Positions 6,812-11,311 of a stretch of 11,311 nucleotides of DNA are shown here, in pieces. The stretch's first letter is position 1. Each line of letters opens with the position of its first letter. This stretch comes from an uncultured beta proteobacterium (GTDB taxonomy: Bacteria; Pseudomonadota; Gammaproteobacteria; Burkholderiales; Burkholderiaceae_C). The stretch covers positions 1 to 11,311 of the forward strand of contig CAJBVC010000405.1 of NCBI GenBank assembly GCA_903958915.1. The letters run 5' to 3'. Below the pieces are notes generated by a model. The model was given only the letters and a program-made list of their open reading frames with translations. It made no database searches and was not told the DNA's origin. The translations under genes were made by a program, and so were the position numbers.

Positions 6812-8578
6812 CACTGGCGCAACCGGCGGGCTGGGCACATCGTCAAAGAATGCGTAGCCTGCGCGCCCGTTTTTCTTGATGTGGTACATCGCCACATCCG
6901 CTGCCTGCATGAGGTCGGGCAAGGTCAGGCCATTGCCGGGATAGCGTGCAATACCGAGGCTGCCGCCCACGGTCAGCATCTGTCCACCAAATGCAACCGG
7001 CTGGGCGATACTGTCGAGCAGGCGTTTGGAAATGTGCTCCAGTACAGCGCGATCGTTGGCCTGGTTGAGCAGAACGACAAACTCGTCACCGCCCACCCGC
7101 GCCACCATGTCATCGGCGCGCAACAGGGCTTTGATGCGTCGGGCAATCTCAACCAGCACCGCGTCACCCGCTTCGTGGCCGTACAAATCGTTGACCGGTT
7201 TGAATTTGTCCAGGTCCAGCAGGATCAGTGTGCGCTGGTTCGGATGCGTGAGCACCTGGCTGGCTTGCTGGGCCAGGCCGGCCCGGTTGGCGGCTCCGGT
7301 CAGCGGATCGGTCTCCGACGCCACCGTCAATTGTTCGGTGCGGACCTTGAGTTCGGCCTGCACGGACTGCATCAGTCGGATGCGACTGCTCAGCGCTACC
7401 GCAAACACCATCACTTCAATCGCCACGCCTGTCTGCAGGCCGTTGTCGGACACGAAAGGCCAACGCAAATAGCCCCAACCGGTGAATACCACGACGGCGA
7501 CCGACACAAAGAGCATGAGGTGACCAAGCAAGTACCATCTGGCGGGCACAAATCCATGCTTCCAGGCAAGCGATGCACCGACGAACACCACCAAGGTGGA
7601 GATCAGCGCGAGGTACTCGTTCAATGTGTTTGCCAGCGACAGGTAGCCCAGTAGTCCGACGACGGCGCTGAAACCCGACAGCCCAGCCAACCCGATAACG
7701 ATCTTCCCGATGACAGGCGCATAACGCGCCAAATTCAGGAAGCTGTGACCGAAGAGTGCACCGAAAACCATCCAGACAGCCGGGAAAACAACGGTGGCCC
7801 GCTCGGCCACCAACGGCACACCGGAAAAGAGATAGTGGGCATCGTGGCCATTGAAATTGACGACCGTCAGCGTGGCAAAGGCGACCGTCAACACGTAGTA
7901 GGCGTAGGTGCGATCCCTGAAAACCAGCAGCATCATCAGGTTGTAGACCAGCATGCCCAACAACACGCCGTAGCACAAACCATCAAAGATGCGCTTGTCC
8001 TGCCGATCGGCAAAAAAGGCTGCAAGGTCCCATATCCTGAAGTCATAGACCTGCGCGGTTTGCGACGCTGAACGCACGTACAGTGTGTAAGCACCTGGTC
8101 CTGGCAACTGCACGCGCAAGCTGAATTTTTCGGAGTTTAGCGGGCGGGTATTGAAATCGCGTGTGGTGCCAGTGTGCACGGTCGCACCAATCGAATTGCC
8201 GACTGCATCGAACGGACCAATAAACTGCAAATCCTGTACCGTAGTCGAGGGCAGTGTCAGCACCCAGTCACCGGGTCCATGGGTCTGCTGCAGCCCGATA
8301 GCGAACCAGGTGGGTTTGCCATTGCCTTTATCCAGCACCAGAGTTTCGGGGTAGGAGAAGAGCGCGGTACCGTAGCGGGCTCGCACGTCGTCGATGGTCA
8401 GAACACCCGAGCCGTCCTGCATCACGCCGACTTTGCCCTGGAGCGGCAGCCCTCCCTTAGCGTACTCCAGCACCACTGGCTGCGGCTGCGCGATAGCCCC
8501 CGTACACAACGTTGTGAACAGTAGCAACGCCATCCAGCATGACCGCAGAATGTTGGCAATCACAATCCGGCAATTCAA
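6803..8578 (-). CDS. Membrane diguanylate cyclase with 7TMR-DISM sensor and GGDEF domain
   Basis: Predicted to make the second messenger cyclic di-GMP from two GTP in response to a periplasmic signal. From the chosen start (591 residues) the order is: signal peptide ending near AIA-QPQP (about residue 30); a periplasmic beta-rich region, about 35-185, of the 7TMR-DISMED2 type; a seven-helix 7TMR-DISM membrane block, about 198-400, recognisable from LLGMLVYNLMMLLVFRDRTY; a short helical linker; and a GGDEF domain from TDPLTGAANR onward. The active-site GGDEF (496-500) is intact, and the RxxD inhibitory site (Arg487-Asp490) is in the right place. No EAL domain. I choose the TTG at 8578 because AAGGGA lies 7 nt upstream (8586-8591, complement) and it gives a good signal peptide; GTG at 8563 or ATG at 8533 are alternatives. 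Convergent with slt (9-bp overlap) and divergent from gst. Ligand unknown. Confidence 0.92.
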   Translation of the reverse strand: MNCRIVIANILRSCWMALLLFTTLCTGAIAQPQPVVLEYAKGGLPLQGKVGVMQDGSGVLTIDDVRARYGTALFSYPETLVLDKGNGKPTWFAIGLQQTHGPGDWVLTLPSTTVQDLQFIGPFDAVGNSIGATVHTGTTRDFNTRPLNSEKFSLRVQLPGPGAYTLYVRSASQTAQVYDFRIWDLAAFFADRQDKRIFDGLCYGVLLGMLVYNLMMLLVFRDRTYAYYVLTVAFATLTVVNFNGHDAHYLFSGVPLVAERATVVFPAVWMVFGALFGHSFLNLARYAPVIGKIVIGLAGLSGFSAVVGLLGYLSLANTLNEYLALISTLVVFVGASLAWKHGFVPARWYLLGHLMLFVSVAVVVFTGWGYLRWPFVSDNGLQTGVAIEVMVFAVALSSRIRLMQSVQAELKVRTEQLTVASETDPLTGAANRAGLAQQASQVLTHPNQRTLILLDLDKFKPVNDLYGHEAGDAVLVEIARRIKALLRADDMVARVGGDEFVVLLNQANDRAVLEHISKRLLDSIAQPVAFGGQMLTVGGSLGIARYPGNGLTLPDLMQAADVAMYHIKKNGRAGYAFFDDVPSPPVAPVSG

Positions 8579-8735
8579 CCTTTGGTCCCTTCGCTGACGG
8601 CAGGCATTTTCACAATATGAATCCGATTTATAGCTGAAGTCGCCTGGCCTTACCATACACAGCTTTATAAGCCTGAACCGCGCACTGCACGGCCAACGGC
8701 TTCTGTTGACACACAACTGCAATCAGGAACAAGCG
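8579..8735. promoter_or_regulatory. Divergent promoter region between the diguanylate cyclase and gst
   Basis: A 157-bp gap, visibly more AT-rich than its surroundings, that must hold the promoters of both genes. On the minus strand TATAAA occurs twice (8627-8632 and 8664-8669) as possible -10 boxes, but without clear -35 partners. On the plus strand CTGACG (8594-8599) and TATGAA (8616-8621) are 16 bp apart, a weak sigma70-like pair. The gst ribosome site AGGAA (8725-8729) is 6 nt before its ATG. The cyclase ribosome site AAGGGA is at 8586-8591 on the complement. All promoter calls are by eye. Confidence 0.4.
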
Positions 8736-9434
8736 ATGCTCAAACTCTACATCGGCAACAAAAACTACTCGTCCTGGTCGATGCGGCCGTGGGTGCTCTT
8801 GTCGCAGGCCGGCATCCCATTCGAAGAGAGCCTACTGCGCTTCGACAACTTCAATGACGCATCCACCTACGAACAATCCACCTTCAAGGAGTCCCTGCGT
8901 GCCATTACCCCGGTGGGCAAGGTGCCGGTGCTGGTGGATGGCGACCTCGCTATCTGGGACACGCTGGCGATTGCCGAGTATGTGGCCGAGCAGTTCCCGG
9001 AAAAGCACTTGTGGCCCGCAGACCGCGCCGCGCGCGCCCGCGCGCGCAGCATCTGTGCCGAGATGCACAGTGGCTTCACCGCCCTGCGCAGCGCCTGCCC
9101 GATGAACATTGAAGCCAGATTGACAGACGCTGGCGCACTAATCTGGCGCGACAACGCCGGCGTGCGCAGTGACGTACAACGCTTGGTGGCGATGTGGAGC
9201 GCCTTGCTGGAAGCACATGGCGGACCCATGCTGTTTGGTGCGTTTACCGTGGCGGATGCCTACTTTGCACCGGTTTGCACCCGGCTTCGCACTTATGGTC
9301 TGCCGGTGACCGACATGATCGAGGCTTACATCAACCGGGTTTACGCGCTGCCAGGTGTCAAGGCCTGGGTCGAAGATGCACTGGCGGAGCAGGATTTTCT
9401 AGACTTCGAGGAGCCGTATCGGCTGAACAGGTGA
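8736..9434 (+). CDS. Glutathione S-transferase family protein
   Basis: A cytoplasmic thioredoxin-fold enzyme of the glutathione transferase superfamily, 232 residues, close to the usual length. The N-terminal domain starts LKLYIGNKNYSSWSMRPW, with Ser12/Ser13 in the position where Ser, Tyr or Cys acts on glutathione. It includes GKVPVL with the conserved cis-Pro64, and WDTLAIAEY, where Asp75-Thr76 replaces the commoner Glu-Ser glutathione-binding pair. The C-terminal helical domain has FGAFTVADAY, the N-capping box of the family. Substrate cannot be predicted. The ATG at 8736 is chosen over an in-frame TTG at 8706 because it has AGGAA 6 nt upstream and begins exactly where the beta-strand starts. 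It is followed by the structured repeat and then cca on the same strand. The Arg/Ala stretch near residues 97-104 is encoded by an almost pure CG tract (9023-9047). Confidence 0.92.
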   Translation: MLKLYIGNKNYSSWSMRPWVLLSQAGIPFEESLLRFDNFNDASTYEQSTFKESLRAITPVGKVPVLVDGDLAIWDTLAIAEYVAEQFPEKHLWPADRAARARARSICAEMHSGFTALRSACPMNIEARLTDAGALIWRDNAGVRSDVQRLVAMWSALLEAHGGPMLFGAFTVADAYFAPVCTRLRTYGLPVTDMIEAYINRVYALPGVKAWVEDALAEQDFLDFEEPYRLNR

Positions 9435-9436
9435 AA

Positions 9437-9540
9437 AGCCCCCTGAGCCGCTTCGCGCCTTCCCCCTCTCCTGCGGGAGGGGGACGCCACCAGTGGCCCG
9501 GCAAAGCCGGTTCCACGCTGGCCCTACCTTGGGCGCTCCC
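9437..9540. repeat. Structured interspersed repeat (REP-like) between gst and cca
   Basis: This stretch fills most of the gst-cca gap. It holds two hairpins. The first pairs CCCCCTC (9462-9468) with GAGGGGG (9477-9483). The second is nested: CCGGC-AAA-GCCGG (9498-9510) inside CCAG-TGG (9490-9496) and CCA-CG-CTGG (9513-9521). From memory, the wording around it (GAGCCGCTTCGCGCC, CAGTGGCCCGGC) resembles a repeat seen many times between genes in Comamonadaceae. It has no T-run, so it is not a classical terminator, but could stabilise or attenuate the gst transcript. Multi-copy status cannot be seen from one window. Confidence 0.65.
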
Positions 9541-9584
9541 GATTCATAAGCTGTGGTTATCGCGCCGCAGCAGTACAAACTGAC

Positions 9585-10955
9585 ATGCAAACCTACTTGG
9601 TCGGCGGTGCGGTGCGCGATGCCCTGATGGGTTTGCCAGTGCAGGACCGCGACTGGGTGGTGGTGGGTGCCACACCAAAAGACTTGCTCGACCAGGGTTA
9701 TGTACCAGTGGGGCGGGACTTTCCGGTGTTCCTGCACCCCACCACCCATGACGAAGTTGCCTTGGCACGCACCGAGCGCAAAACGGCACCCGGCTACCAG
9801 GGCTTTGCCGTGCACGCAGCGCCCGATGTGACGCTGGAAGAGGACCTGGCACGGCGTGATCTCACTATCAATTCGATAGCTGTTCACGCACATCTGGCGG
9901 GCGTAAATGGCACTTTTGACGCAAAAACATGGCGTAAGGAAGGCTCGTTGGTCGACCCGTATGGCGGCCAGAACGATATTGCCAGCAAGGTGCTGCGCCA
10001 CGTGACACCGGCCTTTCGCGAAGACCCGGTGCGCATCCTGCGGCTGGCCCGCTTTGCCGCCCGCTTTACCGACTTCAGCGTGGCACCCGAAACCATGGAT
10101 GTGATGCGCCACATGGTGGAGGTTGGTGAAGCCGACCATCTGGTGGCCGAGCGCGTCTGGCAGGAACTGGCCAAAGGTTTGATGGAGCCGCAGCCCTCCC
10201 GGATGTTTGCGGTGCTGCGCGAATGCGGGGCACTGGCGCGCGTGCTGCCTGAACTGGACCGCCTCTGGGGGGTGCCACAGCCCGCAGAGCACCACCCGGA
10301 AGTGGACACCGGCGTGCACGTGATGCTGGTGCTGGATCAATCCGCCAAATCAAGCTCTTCGTTGGCGATTCGTTTTGCATGCTTAACCCATGACCTGGGT
10401 AAGGGATCGACCCCGGCGGACCAGCTTCCACGCCACATCGGTCATGAAGAGCGCGGCGTCAAGCTGCTCCGCACCCTGTGCCAGCGCCTGCGTGTGCCCA
10501 CCGAGTGCGCGGAGTTGGCTCAGGTGGTGGCCCGGGAACATGGCAACATCCACCGCAGCGGCGACTTCGGCGCCGAGGCGGTGGTGCGGTTGCTGGAGCG
10601 TTGCGATGCGTTTCGCAAACCGGCCCGCTTTGCCGACATCCTGCAGGCCTGCGCCTGCGACGCGCGGGGACGCCTGGGCCGGGTGCAGGAGCCTTATCCG
10701 CAGGCCGACCGCCTGGCACAGGCTTTACGCGCCGTGCAGTCGGTTGCTACGGATTCCATAGCTGCTCACGCACAATCCACGGGCGCTAGCGGCAAAATGA
10801 TTGGTGAGCAGATCTTTGCTGCACGGGCCCGTGCGGTGGCCCAGGTCGCGGGAACTTGGGCGGCAGAGGGTTCTGCGCAGGTAAAAGGAGGAGCCCGCAG
10901 GGCGGGGGACACGGAGCAGGGCCCTCTGCCGCCCGGGCTCCCTGCCAGAGAGTAG
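9585..10955 (+). CDS. cca: Multifunctional CCA protein (tRNA CCA-adding nucleotidyltransferase with HD domain)
   Basis: Adds or repairs the 3'-terminal CCA of tRNAs in the cytoplasm. The 456-residue protein has the class II nucleotidyltransferase head YLVGGAVRD (Gly7-Asp12) and the metal-binding pair Asp21/Asp23 in DRDWVVVG. It also has RRDLTIN (90-96), DPYGGQ, and EDPVRILRLARFAARF. A C-terminal HD phosphohydrolase domain includes LTHDLGKG (His269-Asp270), as in E. coli Cca (412 residues). It is longer than usual in two places. About 18-20 residues sit between RRDLTINSIA and LVDPYGG, where relatives have a short turn. A Gly/Pro/Arg-rich tail of about 25 residues follows residue 430. Both additions coincide with repeat DNA (9871-9912, 10858-10941), and a second copy of the first repeat lies at 10753-10794. 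Catalytic motifs look intact. The ATG at 9585 has no good ribosome site. Stop is 5 bp from the convergent methyltransferase stop. Confidence 0.95.
   Translation: MQTYLVGGAVRDALMGLPVQDRDWVVVGATPKDLLDQGYVPVGRDFPVFLHPTTHDEVALARTERKTAPGYQGFAVHAAPDVTLEEDLARRDLTINSIAVHAHLAGVNGTFDAKTWRKEGSLVDPYGGQNDIASKVLRHVTPAFREDPVRILRLARFAARFTDFSVAPETMDVMRHMVEVGEADHLVAERVWQELAKGLMEPQPSRMFAVLRECGALARVLPELDRLWGVPQPAEHHPEVDTGVHVMLVLDQSAKSSSSLAIRFACLTHDLGKGSTPADQLPRHIGHEERGVKLLRTLCQRLRVPTECAELAQVVAREHGNIHRSGDFGAEAVVRLLERCDAFRKPARFADILQACACDARGRLGRVQEPYPQADRLAQALRAVQSVATDSIAAHAQSTGASGKMIGEQIFAARARAVAQVAGTWAAEGSAQVKGGARRAGDTEQGPLPPGLPARE
9871..9912 (+). repeat. Short interspersed repeat inside cca, copy 1
   Basis: A 42-bp stretch that matches 10753-10794 at 31 of 42 positions without gaps. 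Shared blocks are ATAGCTG, TCACGCACA, CGGGCG and GGCA. It is read in frame as SIAVHAHLAGVNG. It begins at the end of the conserved RRDLTIN motif and lies within the stretch that is extra compared with usual Cca proteins. The copies are 882 bp apart, a multiple of three, so both are read in the same frame. Confidence 0.6.
10753..10794 (+). repeat. Short interspersed repeat inside cca, copy 2
   Basis: Partner of 9871-9912, read in frame as SIAAHAQSTGASG (residues 391-403). Its ends are imperfectly complementary (GCTGCTCACGC at 10761-10771 against GCGCTAGCGGC at 10783-10793, with mismatches), so it can fold into a hairpin. The block ATAGCTGCTCACGC resembles, from memory, a palindromic repeat widespread between genes in Comamonadaceae. 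Native Cca proteins also have an Ala-rich helix at about this point, so part of the likeness could be older than the repeat. Confidence 0.55.
10858..10941. repeat. Palindromic element forming the 3' end of cca
   Basis: GGGCGGCAGAGGG (10858-10870) is perfectly complementary, 13 bp, to CCCTCTGCCGCCC (10922-10934). A second perfect pair, GGAGCCCG (10890-10897) with CGGGCTCC (10934-10941), shares the base at 10934, and its inner extension GGCGG/CCGCC competes for the arm of the first. The two stems are therefore alternatives. The element codes for the Gly/Pro/Arg-rich tail of Cca and ends 14 bp before its stop. It could act as a structured mRNA end for cca and, from the other strand, for the methyltransferase gene. 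No T-run is present. Confidence 0.6.
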
Positions 10956-10960
10956 CCGAC

Positions 10961-11311
10961 TCACAGCCTGTGGGTTTTGTCACCACGCGAAAAACCGATG
11001 GCATCCCACGGCGCTCCCTTGGTCAGACCGATCACCTTGAAGAACTCGCCCATCTCGTGCTCCAGGATCAGCCGCTGCGCCGCAATGCGCTGCACCTGGG
11101 TGGCGGCCTGCAGCGCGTCGGCAATGCCGCAATTCATCAGAAAGTGCGCCTGGTTGGTGTAGCCCAGCACCTGAAAACCCGCATCCTGCGCGGCCAGCGC
11201 CACGCCGGTGAAGTTGACGTGCGCCGTGATGTCCTTGGCTCCCACGTCCACCAACGGATTGGCATCGACCTGGTGTGCCCGGTGGCACATGACCGTGCCC
11301 ATGTGACGCTG
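10961..11311 (-). CDS. MidA/NDUFAF7-type SAM-dependent methyltransferase, C-terminal part (start lies beyond the right edge)
   Basis: The last 116 residues of a larger protein; the frame stays open to the right edge and the ATG at 11302 is internal. The visible part contains GTVMCHRAHQVDANPLVDVGAKDITAHVNF (in two blocks), then GFQVLGYTNQAHFLMNCG, then LEHEMGEFFKVIGL and GFSRGDKTHRL. I recognise this as the C-terminal end of the COG1565/DUF185 family, the bacterial relatives of the mitochondrial complex I assembly factor NDUFAF7 (MidA). The human and Dictyostelium proteins act in complex I assembly, through arginine methylation of a subunit; the bacterial role is less clear. The SAM-binding motifs would be upstream and are not in the window. 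The stop is 5 bp from the cca stop on the other strand. Family call is good, function inferred. Confidence 0.85.
   Translation of the reverse strand, partial: QRHMGTVMCHRAHQVDANPLVDVGAKDITAHVNFTGVALAAQDAGFQVLGYTNQAHFLMNCGIADALQAATQVQRIAAQRLILEHEMGEFFKVIGLTKGAPWDAIGFSRGDKTHRL

Noticed and set aside
8706..8711. TTGACA before gst as a -35 box, or its TTG as the gst start
   Set aside because: A -10 box 17 bp later would fall at the gst ribosome site and start codon. The TTG start lacks a ribosome site, whereas the ATG at 8736 has AGGAA at good spacing.
8579..8722. N-terminal extension of the cyclase to the TTG at 8722
   Set aside because: The extra residues are Cys/Arg-rich with no family resemblance and would put the signal peptide deep inside the protein; the region is better explained as promoter DNA.
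9023..9047. CG-alternating tract in gst as a functional Z-DNA element
   Set aside because: It encodes an Ala/Arg helix using the GC-rich codons typical of this genome; nothing else supports a structural role.
9399..10340. Long minus-strand open frame (313 codons) opposite cca
   Set aside because: It overlaps the firmly identified cca and the repeat before it. The composition is His/Gln/Cys-rich shadow sequence without motifs.
1..11311. A novel multi-gene defence, mobile or biosynthetic system
   Set aside because: Every substantial coding region falls into a known family and most are housekeeping genes. No integrase, transposase, phage gene, CRISPR array or gene cluster of unknown genes is present.

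Overview
The window is GC-rich and gene-dense. Protein sequences, gene neighbourhood and short interspersed palindromic repeats all point to a betaproteobacterium of the order Burkholderiales, most likely family Comamonadaceae (Rhodoferax/Polaromonas-like). The genus is an inference from sequence style, not from a search.

Layout from left to right. (1) 1-534, minus: 5' part of a soluble histidine kinase with no sensor domain, cut by the window edge. (2) 550-2001, minus: glmU, directly upstream of the kinase with a 15-bp gap. (3) 2008-2913, plus: a DUF6279-type lipoprotein, divergent from glmU with only 6 bp between the start codons. (4) 2934-4097, minus: ppk2, a polyphosphate kinase 2. (5) 4202-4810, minus: 5-formyltetrahydrofolate cyclo-ligase. 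(6) 4811-6811, plus: an Slt70-type soluble lytic transglycosylase whose ATG abuts the ATG of the cyclo-ligase. (7) 6803-8578, minus: a 7TM membrane diguanylate cyclase, overlapping slt tail to tail by 9 bp. (8) 8736-9434, plus: a glutathione S-transferase family protein. (9) 9585-10955, plus: cca, the tRNA CCA-adding enzyme. (10) 10961-11311, minus: C-terminal end of a MidA/NDUFAF7-type methyltransferase. No tRNA, rRNA, CRISPR array, transposase, phage gene or toxin-antitoxin pair was seen.

How the genes relate. Most are housekeeping: peptidoglycan precursor synthesis (GlmU), peptidoglycan turnover (Slt), polyphosphate/nucleotide balance (PPK2), folate salvage (cyclo-ligase) and tRNA maturation (Cca). 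Two signalling genes are interspersed, the kinase after glmU and the diguanylate cyclase after slt. I see no multi-gene novel system. Junctions are very tight: 6 bp and 0 bp between divergent starts, and 20 bp, a 9-bp overlap and 5 bp between convergent stops. Only three gaps exceed 100 bp: 4098-4201, 8579-8735 and 9435-9584.

The most unusual content is repeat DNA around and inside cca. A structured repeat of about 100 bp fills the gst-cca gap. Two diverged copies (31 of 42 positions identical, no gaps) of a short repeat sit in the same reading frame inside cca. A palindromic element appears to form the last part of cca, lengthening the protein. These look like repeats that have been absorbed into a coding sequence.
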